DNA of 64,000 nucleotides, from NCBI RefSeq assembly GCF_029227915.1, contig NC_079882.1:27952001-28016000 (forward strand), given 5' to 3'. A program made the position numbers and the translations under genes. Shown piece after piece: positions 49,508-60,920 of the stretch. Within the stretch, counting starts at the first letter, position 1. Each line of letters begins with the position of its first letter. The notes under the pieces are model-generated. The model saw only the letters and a list, made by a program, of their open reading frames with translations, was not told the DNA's origin and ran no database searches. Source of the DNA: Hydractinia symbiolongicarpus (taxonomy: Eukaryota > Cnidaria > Hydrozoa > Anthoathecata > Hydractiniidae).

Positions 49508-49747
49508 CAATGTGACAAATACATCATGCGGATTTTTCCCTCTTCCAAGGATCAGGATGTCACCCTGGGCCTTCAAACCCGCAATTTCTTGCCTTGTTAT
49601 AGTTTCCCCAGCCAAATATTGAAAACTGCGCGCTATGTCAACAATACCTAAAAAACGTCTAAAATCGGCACGTTTGAACATAGGTTGATTTTGATTGCCG
49701 AACAGGGTTTCGATGGTCTCTGCGTTGAACTTAACTTGCGACGACAT
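49500..49747 (-). pseudogene. BRO/KilA-N-like Polinton ORF, 3'-truncated
   Basis: Starts at the ATG at 49747 (MSSQVKFNAETIETLFGN), followed by QPMFKRADFRRFLGIVDIAR, TRQEIAGL and LGRGKNPHDVFVTLS. The KRADFRRFLGI-type helix and the N-P-H-D-V-F-V strand resemble MSV199/BRO-N proteins of large DNA viruses, which bind DNA. The C-terminal part is lost at the junction with the integrase. Confidence 0.45.
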
Positions 49748-49834
49748 CTTTTTATATATCAATGCCCGGTCAGAGGTTTTCAACGTGGTCATTCGAGAAT
49801 CCTCCAAGTCTTAGGATGGTCCAATCTCATTTTT

Positions 49835-50348
49835 CAGCTCAGCCTTGATATCCGTCCGAGATGAGATTCGTTTCCTCGTCCAGCAACTTCATGTAACTCT
49901 TTTCAGCAGGGCAAACAACTGCTTCTTTTGCCTCCTCAGATTTTTAGGGAGAGCTGTATACGATTGGGTTAAGAGACACAAGCTGTGCTTGCAATGCCTA
50001 CCACTGATAGCAAGCTCAAGTAGGGATTGCCGACGCTTATCGAGGCTTTCATCAGCTATGACATCGTCAATCACAAACAGCGTCTCGTCACCCACCAACA
50101 ATGAGGATAGTTTTTGAATCCATTCAAACAGCTCATTTCCAGGGTCTATAAAGAACACGTAATTATCCCTACATAATGAGGCCCTCTCGAGATGGTACTG
50201 TTCCACCGTATAGTCGGGCACAGATGATGATATTGTGATAGTGCTTTTTATATCCATTCTCGAGGAGGTCCAGGGCGCGTTGTTTTTTTCCACACGATAT
50301 GGGCCCTGTGAAAATTGCTGTGTGGGGGTCTTTTACAACATCCAACAT
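49835..50348 (-). pseudogene. Polinton A32/FtsK-like packaging ATPase, disrupted
   Basis: From the ATG at 50348 on minus: MLDVVKDPHTAIFTGPISCG then KK. This is the Walker A loop, with the usual threonine replaced by lysine (G-K-K in place of G-K-T). Frameshifts follow near 50.24 kb. The next frame (50293-49889) has YVFFIDPGNELFEWIQKL, then the Walker B strand ETLFVIDDVIADE and the arginine-rich LLTQSYTALPKNLRRQKKQL. A final shift gives LLDEETNLI near 49.87 kb. The family packages DNA into capsids in adeno-like and large DNA viruses. Confidence 0.75.
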
Positions 50349-50349
50349 T

Positions 50350-50937
50350 TTACTCAATAATTTGACCACTTCCTGTGGTGAATCTTGGGGTACGTAGCTG
50401 CACATGCCTCGCAAATCCATACACTGCCGTGATTTTTTCCAAAGACCCCCGGCAGGCAGGGCATAGCTTGGTATTTTGAGTGTGGTATTCCATGGGTTGC
50501 GGAGCATACATTAATTTTCCCTGCAGGAACGCCACGTGGAGTTTGTCTAAACACCTCCCGATGGTACAGTATACGAGGATACCTAGATCTGTCTTGGATT
50601 ATAGGGTCTTTTTTAATATCCCTGAGTAATTCATCTATACTGTCTATCTCTACAAAGTTTCCAATCATGCTAGCATACAGGTTTATAACATGGGTAAACA
50701 GTGCTCTAGCTGTTTTCTCCCCTTTCTCTTGGAGTTGTCGCTGTACATACGCGGTATGGACCTTGTCGATTGCTTTCTCCGGAACCTTGTCGACGGAGGC
50801 CTCTGTGCATTTTTTTGGTAATAAGTGCCCTTGCCTTTGCGTAGGGCCTCTTTCAGCACCCGACTCTTATCGATAGGCTTTTCAATATTTTCATATTCTG
50901 CAAAGGCATTGTCAAAGACTTGTGCAATATCAGACAT
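50350..50937 (-). pseudogene. Polinton ORF with a zinc ribbon, frameshifted
   Basis: ATG at 50937 (MSDIAQVFDNAFAEYENIEK). Shifts occur near 50.80 and 50.58 kb. Later blocks are VQRQLQEKGEKTARALF, MIGNFVEIDSIDELLRDIKK, then LCPACRGSLEKITAVYGF, where a C-x2-C pair and a following region suggest a zinc ribbon. It ends at 50350, two bases before the ATPase ATG, so the two genes are closely packed. Function unknown. Confidence 0.45.
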
Positions 50938-51025
50938 CTTTATTAGCGGTCGTTTATAACAAAAAAGAATGTAGGCTATCATGGTATAGGGTAGGAGTAC
51001 AGCGATTAGTAGGCACACCTCCATT

Positions 51026-54000
51026 TTATTCCTCGGTAGACGCTAGGCGGTAATGGCCTCTGGCAAGCGTTGTAATTTGATCTGGTTGCACGATCCGTTT
51101 GTCATCTGTCCTGTTGGATGCTAGCTTGTTCACCTCCTGGGTATATACCGCTTGATTCTTATTTCGAATAAGCACTTGGCTTTTGTAGACGTCAACGCCC
51201 TCTTCCAGACATCGCCGATAGTCGTCGAAGGTGATGGATTTTTTAGTCACACATCTTTTAACGCCCTTAACTTTGCAATCCCTGTTTTTTAAGGCTCTTT
51301 TAAGCATATAGCTTAGCCCTTAGGGTGATGAATTCAGTCATGATTTTACCACCTAATTCGTCCTTCGTGATTCCTACAACCGCCTTTTTTTCCTTATAGG
51401 AAGAGGCCTCCCATCATCCGGATTATAGGCACTTGTATCGAAGCGTGCCTCAACATCGTTAGCGATATCTACATAGAAATCATGTGTCCTTATATGGTAC
51501 ACAAAGGAGTTTGTGGTACACAAAGGAATCTGTTTCCATGTAGCAGAGCTGTAATTTGCTACCATATTTTGGTTCCATGTATTCGTAATAAAACTCCTAC
51601 ATGACCACCTTTGACATGTCCAATATAGCCTGGCCTATATACATCGGCTTATTTATCTTGACCTCGGTCTTGCCCATCTTCACACCTACCAGGTTTTTGC
51701 TAAACCAGCTTCCGCCCTTGAAATTTGGTTTCATCACGAGTTTCGTATACTTGTCCTCGTTGGTAACCAGCTGGTTCCATGGTTTTGCCGAACTCGTTTT
51801 TTGGCATCCGTTCTCAACCCCGCGTTGTGATCGATGTACCCTTTCAGCCATGAATTCTGGTTAAACCGGATGACTCTGCGTACTTTCCTCAATTCTAGCC
51901 CATGTTTTATAGCCTTATGAAGAGCCCTGATATGCACCACATATTTCCACTTGTCCTCCAATATCGGTACCAATTTCTCGACCCTATGGACCACCGTGCG
52001 TTTGGGTAGGAACGGTAACTCGTTATGCCTGTCGTGTAGTCCTCCGGAAAATCAGTATTAACCTCCAGGATGTTCCCACGCTTATTGTCCCTAACGAGCT
52101 TTTCGATTTGCTTTTCGGTGAATGCCTCGACGTTTGATACCCATTTGAAGCCATCCGTGGGTAGGTCTTGATGCATCGCCCAGCCGTATAGGTTGTTGGC
52201 ATCCAGATACTGGAGGTAGGAGGATTCAACCTCCGGATCGCACTGGTCTCCCATGTATTTGTTATGTGCTTTGTCGTAACGATGTACGGCTTGGGTCATA
52301 CCTTCCTGGATACCCCTCTCGAACATCAATAGCATGTCGGGGTCTGTGAGGAGCTCTAGCTTTATTCCGGTATATTTAAGTGCTGGCTTTCATGCCAGGC
52401 CGGGTGCGTTGTAAAAGTGTGAAGGATCAAGCTTGTAATTCGTCAAGCACCCGCCTCGAAATGTCTCAAATACGTTGGGTAATAGCAGGACGTCTGTGGT
52501 CAGGTAGATGTCATGGTAGTCCCCCATGGTGACGTTATCACCCTCTGGGTAATAACATTCCATACCTTTTTAGCATATTCATGGTCCCTGTCGCTGATAC
52601 CCTTTATATTTAGCTTGGTGTGGAAGGCCTCCTTTGATGGCAGCTCCGGCTCTTCGAATCGCTACAATCCATTCATGTACTCATAGGGGTACACACCTTT
52701 TCTCAACATCAGCCGGAAGGTATCATCCTTATTGATAAATGTGGCCATGGATTGCACGATTGCCTTTACCCGGTCACGATTATTCTGCTTCGTGGTATTT
52801 GAGTCACAATTTTTACACCAAAACCTTGCCATGTATTCAGCGTCTATGCCCTCGAATTCAAGGCAGGTATCTCCACACTGTTGACATTTCATGCATATGG
52901 CGTTTGTTCCAATGAGGTTGCTTACCAATTTCTCTAGACTGGAGGGCATGAACCGACAACTACCGATGAACCGTATCTCTATGGTCTTGCATGTCTCGCC
53001 ATCAGTGTACCCCATACCTCCAAGCGGTACCTTGTTTTTCACGTTGAAACTGATATATTTTTCAACATTTTCCGCTATACACCCGATGTCCTGGGTGTCG
53101 TACTTCTCTCCTAATTCCTGGATAAAAAGGTGTGCATCATACCCCGACAAGTTGTGGAAAATGATGGGTATATGGCTGGGTATCTTGTATTTGAGGTTGC
53201 AGCTGTTATGCGCCGCGCCTCGATACAGTCCCGTGTAGTGACAATGGTCCCAAACTTTGTGGTTATTTTCGCAATCGTCAAAGGGTTTTAGACAGATGTT
53301 ACATTTCTCAGCCTCATTGTAGTCCCTTTCCAGGACCTCTGTTAGAGACGTTTGACCTCATCCTCCAGATGGTTGAAGATCCTCGTCACACAGCCCTCAC
53401 CTCTGTAGACTGTTAGGGGATCCGGCACACACCCATAGGCAAAGGTACTATAGGTGCACCATTTCTCGGCCTCATTTGGCACCGTATTTTTAAGTCCTCG
53501 TGGTCCTTGCAGTAGCTGTGATGCTTGTCCCTCGAGCCAACTGTGGGAAAGGCCTGGAGGCAGTTCAGGCGAAAGTGCATTTTTGCTGTATTTTTCGAGG
53601 TCACAATACCCAGGAGCTTCGATAGACTTTTGTCGGCCATGTAGTGAGTCTTTTTGTCATCCTTAAGTAGCAGTTTCCCACGTACACTATGAAGTGATCG
53701 TTTAGGATATTGATGTTCTTCACATACAGGATTGATCTTCGTCACATACACGACGTTTACCGCAATGTCAGGGTTATTCGTCTCAAATTTGTATATGCTC
53801 TTGGTGCTTGTGGGGAACTCTTTACCCTCCCAGTTATAAACGTATACATAGGGTCTCAGTTTGGTGACTCTTTGGGGTCTCTTTCAATCTCCGTATGATG
53901 TAGGCCAGCGATGATGCCCCACTTAAAACACTCCTCATCATCATTTTTTGGGTTAATATTAGCCTTCTTTGAGGCTATCCACTTAGGTCCTTGTAGATAC

Positions 54001-54914
54001 AACGAGCCCCTCGTTAGCCTCAATTTGTGAAAGTCTGTATTGAGGTGTAGGATTCGACTGATCGTAAAGCCACTCTTGGATAGCGCTGGGTTTTCCACAT
54101 GTGTTCTAATCTGAACAAAAAAACCGTACCATCCAGCACGTTGTCTACGTTGCTACTCTGGAAGAATGAGGTCATATTACTTTTGAAGACCTTCTCTACC
54201 TCAATATAGTCATCGCTGGCTCCCTCTATATTTGATGGCTTCTTTCACATGATCCAGAGCGACAGCTGTATCTTTGCCGATCCCATATCTTCCACCTGCC
54301 CCTTAACCAAGGTTTTCACATTGGGTATCACCATTCCTATATACCCGTCAACGTCTGCTCCTCCCATGCCAGGAATTCGGAAACTTCGAAATGTCCTGCT
54401 GATTGCATGTTTATATTCCTGGGAGGTAAAATCAGGGAATGGCTGTTCATATAGATAGTCTTCCTCGGCCTCCTGTTCTACCTCGTCATGAAGTGTAGGT
54501 CTTGTGTTGGCTGCCCCGCTATATAAATTCATCACGCATGGTCGCATATGATCTCTTGACCCCCTCTCTTATAGGTTTGGGGACACCGTCCACAAGCCAA
54601 TTATAAAATCCCTTCATCCCATCCCTTACAACAGAACGATTTTTTGATAGTTCCTGTTTCTCGAAGACGTCCATCTCAGATAGGGACAATACCCAGTTAT
54701 GCCATTCCCTGATTTTACCCCACATAGTTAAACGGGTCTTGGCCATCCCCTGCGTCTCAAATAAGTCCATATCCTCAGACGTTATAAGTCTGACCGGTTT
54801 CTGTAATACATTCTCAAATATGGCAACCAATTCAGCCTTGCGCAGATTATAATACCCGGGTAAAACACTGTTTTTAGCGATATCACGTAATTGTTTCACA
54901 GTATGTGTGTTCAT
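51026..54914 (-). pseudogene. Polinton protein-primed DNA polymerase B with N-terminal SAP-like domain, heavily disrupted
   Basis: The first frame (54914-54519) has THTVKQLRDIAKNSVLPGYY and LRKAELVAIF, a SAP-type DNA-binding motif. Further frames give RTFRSFRIPGMGGADVDGYI (54.4 kb), DDEECFKWGIIAGLH (53.9 kb), a C/H finger region with RLNCLQAF (53.6 kb), and exonuclease-region text LSGYDAHLFIQELGEKY and IEIRFIGSCRFMPSSLEKLV (53.1-52.9 kb). Motif A region SSYLQYLDANNLYGWAMHQD lies near 52.2 kb and NKPMYIGQAILDMSK near 51.63 kb. The motif C site, normally D-T-D-S, reads TTNSFVYHI near 51.5 kb, so two catalytic aspartates are lost. The C-terminus DCKVKGVKRCVTKKSITFDD and TLARGHY ends at 51026. 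At least eight frame breaks occur. This is the Polinton replicase. Confidence 0.85.
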
Positions 54915-54917
54915 TCT

Positions 54918-56418
54918 TTATTGCATAGAATTTACTTTATCGGAGGATTTCATAACGGTCAAAAAATACTAACGCAGTTTAGTCTTTACTGCGCATGCGT
55001 TTATTTTTGATGACGTCAGCATTCTATATGAAATTCACTCTGCGCTAGAATTTTACTACTTTTTGTATGATTTAAGACATCATCACTTACTAGGGAATTA
55101 CCCCTACTCAGCACCGTCTATTAGGGACTTTACCCCTTGAATTCCATGGTTAAGCACTGTATGGTACTGCAGGGCACTGGATATTCAGGGACTTGCTGTG
55201 ACGTCACTGCGTTCGTGCACGCAAGTGCGCTAGAACATACATTTCCCTATCTCTATAATTAGTTAAATGGCTGCTGAATAAAACGTTCAGGATGCCAGCG
55301 GATCGATTAGCTTGGTCTGCTCCTTTAAAAAAATTCTAAATTCAACATTTAACAGGTGTCAATACTAGAAAAAGTCCTAAACAAAGGCTATCAATATTTT
55401 AATTTTAAAAATATTTGTTGAATAATGAATGTTTAATGTTTTTGACATAAATCTTCACCGTAAAACATTGAAGAACGATAACACAGATATTCAGATAGAT
55501 ATTCCTTAAGTTTCAGAACGTTTAGACAAAGGTTATAAAATGCTGTTAATATTCTTGGTTGTTATTTCGAGTCAAAGATCTTATTTTTGATGTTTACAGG
55601 TAAGTACATCTAAAACCTACTTATTTTCACCCCATACACAGCTATGAAATTCTGTAGAAAAGATTCTAAAAAGATACATGGATAGTTAGTTGTGAAGTTA
55701 TTTATTTGTTATTACAGTGGTTATCTTAGTAGATTTTAGGATTTACAAATCTATAAATATTTTTCTCCCGCTCAAAATTTCTTTTCTGGTTGCCACAAAA
55801 TAATGTTTTGTAAGTTTTACTTTTCAGTTTCAGTGTAAATAGTACTCTATATCAGTCCTTGCCTTTAAAGCTTCAAAGCTATAAAAAATTTACGCATGTG
55901 AAAATTATCCTATAGAAATCTTATTAAAGACGGTCCATTTTTATGCAACATTGTTTATCTTAGTGCAAAAAGTGATGAACTTCAAACAGCAGCTCAGTTT
56001 CGTGTAGCGAAGAGTAAAGTGGCACGGGGTATCTGGTCTGCAAATTACAATGTGACATTTTAATATGGCGGAGTTACGAATTTAAAAAGTGGAGTGAAGT
56101 GAAGGTGTTTGAACCCGTAATTTATATTTACAAAGTATAGCCACGCTTCAAATTTCAAAACTAGCTACCCAAACCACTACCTCAAATGCTACCGAAATTG
56201 GGTTACCCTATTTTTCAATTAAACCCCTACATGTCAGGTTTGTGACACTGTTTGAGTAAGATATGATTGCATTGTTCCTGGTTTTTTTATAGCTATATAT
56301 ACAAAATAAATGAATTTTCAAAGCCTTTCAGGGACAAAAGTTTATATAGCTATAGCTAAAGTAAGTTGTATATATACGGTATAATATAAGAAAAAAATGT
56401 TCGCTAAAGCCTACCTCC
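54918..56418. other. Right flank of the Polinton, no gene
   Basis: TGACGTCA-type palindromes at about 55010 and 55200 and an ACTGCGCATGCG stretch at 54990 are present. The Polinton terminus may lie in the first few hundred bases, but no inverted repeat to the left side was seen. Confidence 0.4.
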
Positions 56419-56690
56419 CATGACAAAACGTAGATGGTAGATGTGCATATTTTTACGGGTAGCCTTACAAATATTGAGGGATATACCCTGTCTATTATTT
56501 CAAGGAGAGGTCACATGGCTTAGATGGAGAGTCCTAGAGTTTTAAATGCTCATTTTGAGCTACACAGATCTAATTAGGGCCCGTGCTCTACTAGACAACT
56601 GGCAACATCCAACAGCCCACACAGTATGCCATCTCATCAATTTCCCTCACATGGCTTGGGTTAACCCAGGGCTATGGTAACATTCACTCG

Positions 56691-56885
56691 TGTTATATAT
56701 CCGCCATTTATGTTTACATTTTGTTCTCTGCTATTGGTTACACTTTAAAACCATGTGTTTGTGTTTTCCGCTTATATCTTTGCGAGATTTGTACATGTGA
56801 TTTTATTATAAAGATGGCGGTCTAAGAAGTGGTATATACATTTTCTGTCTGTCTGTTTTTCCCCATCTTTCTGAAGTTATAATAA
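56691..56885 (+). repeat. 5' LTR
   Basis: Starts TGTTATATATCCGCC and ends TTATAATAA. It contains TATAAAGATGGCGG-type promoter text. One mismatch to the 3' LTR. Confidence 0.95.
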
Positions 56886-56910
56886 GTGGCGACGAGGATA
56901 TATTACCGAA

Positions 56911-58614
56911 ATGGCTACCTACGGAAAAATTGGAGAGTTTGATCCGGCAACGGAACTCTGGAACAATTACATCGAGAGAGTGAATCAGTTCTACATAGCA
57001 AATGACATTGCAGATGCCACCAAGAAGAGAGCAATCCTGCTGAGCTCATGTGGAGCCAAAGCCTACCAGCTGTTGAGAGGTTTGTCAAATAACGATCCTG
57101 CTTCCAAATCTTATGACCAGCTAGTACAATTAATGAAAGATCATTTATATCCCACTCCCAATTCGATAGCTGAGAGATTCAAATTCAACACTCGTGATAG
57201 GCAACCTTCTGAAACAATTTCCCAGTACTTGGCAGTTTTGCGTCGACTCAGTGAACATTGTGAGTATGGAGAAACACTGGACGACATGTTAAGAGATAGA
57301 CTTGTTTGTGGTATTAAGGAGGAAAAAATACAACAAAAGCTCCTGAGTGAGAAAGACCTCACCTTAGCCAAAGCCCTACGAATTGCATGTTCTATGGAAT
57401 CAGCAGCAAGCTACTCCAAAAGCATTCTCCAACATCAAGCGACAGGCAACATTTCAGAGAGTGTCCACGCTTTGGAGAGAGCCCGAGACAACCCAGGGAG
57501 GGATTGCTATCGATGTGGAGGGACAAAACATACAGCAGAGGCATGTCCATTCAAGGATGCTGAATGTTATTATTGCCACAAAAAAGGACACACCGTTGAA
57601 AAATGTCGTCAAAAGAAACGAAATGATGAGAAATCCAGACCACCCCGGAAACCAATAAACCAACTGGAGTCCGAACATGAAGGAAATGTCTACAAAGAAA
57701 CTGTTGAACAGTCCGATATGTTTAACCTGTATAAATTAGAAGGGAGCAGAGTTGAACCGCTTTTTGTAAATGTCAGTATTGAAGGAAAAACCATCAAGAA
57801 GGAGGTCGATACCGGTGCATCGATGTCGGTGATAAGTGAAAAAACATTACGGAAATGCATTCCAGAGTTGACCATCCAGCCTAGTAACTTAAAGTTAAAA
57901 ACTTTTACAGGGGAAATCATAACACCCTTGGGATCAGCTGCTGTAAACGTTGAACACCAAAAACAGAAATACACACTGTCATTGACTATCGTACCCGGGG
58001 AATCTCCTTCATTGTTAGGTCGAGATTGGCTAAAAGTAATCAAGTTAGATTGGCCCAGTTTGTTCCAAGTCAAGCATTCTAGCAATACCAATCTACAGCA
58101 AATATTAGTACAGCATGCCGCCGTGTTTACGGAAAGTATGGGATTGCTGAAGGACTTTAGAGTCCATATTCCTGTGGACTCCTCTGTCGCACCAAAGTTT
58201 TGCAAAGCACGACCAGTCCCGTATGCCTTAAAAGACAGGATCGACACTGAACTTGATAGACTTGTACAAGATGGCATATATGAACCAGTTGAATATTCAA
58301 GATGGGCAGCCCCTATCGTACCGGTAAAGAAAGAGGACGGTACTATCAGAATATGCGGCGATTACAAACAGACAATAAACCAGGCTGCACCTTGTGACTC
58401 TTATCCAATTCCGCGAACTGAAGATCTTTTCGCCTCAATGTCAGGGGGTGAAAAGTTCACAAAGCTGGATTTGAGTCATGCATACCAGCAATGGGAGTTG
58501 GACGAGGAAACAAGAGAATACCTCACAATCTACACACACCGTGGCTTGTACCGCCCCACAAGACTTCAGTATGGAGTACATTCCGCCACCGGCATTTCAG
58601 AGGGAAATGGATAG
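56911..58614 (+). pseudogene. Gag-protease-reverse transcriptase part of the gypsy polyprotein
   Basis: A 567-codon frame from the ATG at 56911 (MATYGKIGEFDPATELWNNY), the typical Mag-clade Gag start. The capsid region spans about residues 1-190. Two zinc knuckles follow, CYRCGGTKHTAEAC and CYYCHKKGHTVEKC. The protease active site DTGAS is near 57810. The reverse transcriptase begins around 58190, with RWAAPIVPVKKEDGTIRICG and FTKLDLSHAYQQ (first catalytic Asp). The frame is lost near 58590, just after LQYGVHSATG, and terminates at 58614, so the protein stops inside the palm. Gag and protease themselves look intact. Confidence 0.9.
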
Positions 58615-59779
58615 GCGACTCCGCCATATACCCCGTACCAAAGTGCGAGTAGACGATATTTTAATATCTGGTAAGGATGATGAGGAACATTTGAGAAATT
58701 TATCGTCAGTCCTGCAAGTGATTGAAAGCTCTGGATTGCGACTGAAGGAAGTCAAATGCGTATTTCTAGCAGAAGAGGTGACTTATCTGGGTTACAACAT
58801 TACCAAGGAAGGAATATCGCCTTCACCAGAGAAGGTCAAAGCTATAAGGAATGCAGCCCCTCCAGAGAATGTTACACAGTTAAAGGCTTATCTCGGAATG
58901 CTCAACTATTATAATCGTTATCTACCAAACCTTTCTGCTGTTCTCGCCCATGTAATGGATGATGGTTCCGAGAAGCCCGTATGTTATATTTCACGGACTC
59001 TTTCTCCAGCAGAGAGGAATTATGCCCACATTGAGAAAGACGGTTTAGCCATAGTATTCGCAGTCAAAAAGCTTCATCAATATCTTTATGGACAGTCTTT
59101 CAGAATTATAACTGATCACAAACCTCTTTTGGGACTATTCGGACAAAACAAACCAATTCCACCGCTTGCAGCTGCTCGTGTTCAGAGATGGGCCCTCCTG
59201 CTGTCTGCTTATAGCTACGTCTTGGAGTACAAACCAGGTGTCAATCACGCCAACGCTGACTGTCTAAGCCGCCTTCCACTTCAAGCAGACAGTTCTGATT
59301 ACTCGAACAATGAAAGTGCAATTCACATGATGGACCTAGTGCAAGCACCACTAACCTCCGCTGATGTTAAGCTACATACAAGTCGTGACCCAGTCCTGAG
59401 CAAAGTGTTGGACTTGATATCCAACGGTTGGAAAGTAAACCGAGAAATAGAATTACAACCGTACTTTTCAAGGAAGGATCAACTCAGCATCGACAACCAA
59501 TGCTTGCTGTGGGGTTCTCGTGTCATTATACCAAGCTCGTTACGACCACAACTGCTTGGACAACTTCACCAGTCTCACCCAGGGATCACTCGCATGAAAA
59601 GTTTGTCGAGAAGTTTTGTGTGGTGGCCAAAGATGGATTCTGAGATTGAGTTAACCGTCAAAAATTGCAAAACCCGGAAATCCACCAAAAAATGCCAGCT
59701 GCAGCACCAATACATTCCTGGGAATACCCAAGCCAACCCTGGGAGCGGATCCACATGGATTATGCGGGACCGTTTTTGA
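58585..59779 (+). pseudogene. Continuation of gypsy pol: RT end, RNase H part, integrase zinc finger
   Basis: A second frame resumes with FQREMDRRLRHIP and RVDDILISG, where Arg stands in place of the Tyr of the Y-x-D-D box. At about 58945 the text jumps from LPNLSAVLA to HVMDDGSEKPVCYISRTLS. The tether and the start of RNase H, including its first acidic residue, are absent, as if deleted in frame between similar short words. ITDHKPLLGLFG and VNHANADCLSRLP (RNase H end) follow, then LHQSHPGITRMKSLSRSFVW with the HHCC zinc-finger histidines. The second Cys pair is broken by a frameshift near 59670. Confidence 0.85.
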
Positions 59780-60702
59780 ACAAAATGTTTTTGATAGTTG
59801 TTGATGCTTTTTCAAAATGGGTGGAAGTAATAGTCATGAATAGCTCCACCTCCACTGCGACTATTGAGCAACTGCGCAAAATCTTTGCCACGCATGGCCT
59901 GCCTGGAGTTTGTGTTAGTGATAATGGACCGTGTTTCGCAAGCACTGAATTTGAGCAATTTATGAAACGAAATAACATCAGACACATTTTTTCTGCACCA
60001 TACCATCCTGCTTCAAATGGACAAGCAGAGAGAACCGTCCAAACTGTGAAAAACAGTCTTAAAAAGATAGAATCGAATGGTCAATCCATTGAGACCAGAG
60101 TAAGCCGTTTGCTGTTCACGTACCGCATCACACCACACACCACCACGGGCAGGTCACCTGCAGAACTACTGTTCAATCGTCAATTAAGGAGTGCCCTCCA
60201 TTTCGTTAAACCAGATCTGAAACAGACAGTCAAGAGGAAACAGATGGATTCTGAGAATCGAAGTCATCGATTGAAACCGCTGCGGCAATTTCTAGACCAA
60301 GAGGAGGTACTGATCAGAAATTTTGGTCAAGGACCACGGTGGGTGAGAGGAAACATTTCGAGAAAGAGAGGACCTGTGACATACGATGTTGAAGTGGGAG
60401 AGAAAATCGTTCAACGCCACATCGATCAAATGCGAGCTGCAACCGGCGAGAGATTAGCTGATTCAGCAATGGTAGAGACAGACCCACCTCTGGCTGTGCT
60501 ACCACAGTTTGAACCGTCAGAAGTTGACGAAACCGTTACTGAAATCGAGCCAAGGGTCCAGTTACCTGTTCCTGAGACATCTGAGCCGTTTGTAGACGTT
60601 GCAGAAGATGTGAACAAGGACACCAATTCTCGACCTGAACGATCTCGCCGTTTACCAAAGCATTTCGAGGACTATGACTTGAACCGCATTGTATACGTTT
60701 AA
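59665..60702 (+). pseudogene. Integrase core and C-terminal domain of the gypsy pol
   Basis: A 345-codon frame in the third register. WERIHMDYAGPF carries the first catalytic Asp, VCVSDNGPCFAS the second, and SNGQAERTVQTVKNSLKKIE the Glu, the D,D-35-E triad. RKRGPVTYDVEVGEKIVQRH is the GPY/F module. The acidic tail ends in DYDLNRIVYV. The catalytic triad and C-terminus appear intact, but the frame is detached from RT by the upstream shift. The ATG at 59665 is internal. Confidence 0.9.
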
Positions 60703-60725
60703 ACTGTGAACTATTGGTGGAGGAT

Positions 60726-60920
60726 TGTTATATATCCGCCATTTATGTTTACATTTTGTTCTCTGCTATTGGTTACACTTTAAAACCATGTGTTTGTGTT
60801 TTCCGCTTATATCTTTGCCAGATTTGTACATGTGATTTTATTATAAAGATGGCGGTCTAAGAAGTGGTATATACATTTTCTGTCTGTCTGTTTTTCCCCA
60901 TCTTTCTGAAGTTATAATAA
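60726..60920 (+). repeat. 3' LTR
   Basis: Identical to the 5' LTR except for one base near 60820. Preceded by the purine-rich GGTGGAGGAT. Confidence 0.95.

Larger units (their letters stand above)
43463..54917. mobile_element. Decayed Polinton/Maverick element (boundaries approximate)
   Basis: An 11-kb, visibly GC-richer block holds the Polinton gene set: protein-primed DNA polymerase B, A32-like packaging ATPase, retroviral-type integrase, jelly-roll capsid-like proteins and several ORFs known only from Polintons. Strand blocks run plus to 44413, minus to 44925, plus to 46176, minus to 47454, plus to 49507, and minus to 54914. Every long gene has frameshifts or stops. Two places (near 44.40 and 49.50 kb) show two converging genes both cut at the same point, which indicates internal deletions. 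No terminal inverted repeat or 6-bp target duplication was identified, so the true ends may lie somewhat outside. Confidence 0.9.
56691..60920 (+). mobile_element. Ty3/gypsy (Mag-like) LTR retrotransposon, young but defective
   Basis: Two 195-base LTRs (56691-56885 and 60726-60920) are identical except for one base (GCGAG versus GCCAG). The last A may belong to the 5-bp duplication ACTCG found on both sides. A TGGCGACGAGGATA stretch after the 5' LTR is in the primer-binding position, and GGTGGAGGAT before the 3' LTR is the purine tract. Inside is one gag-pol region in three frames. Confidence 0.95.

Noticed and set aside
43463-54917. Idea that the Polinton genes are an active virus-like element
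   Set aside because: Every long gene has frame breaks, catalytic residues are lost and two deletion junctions are visible.
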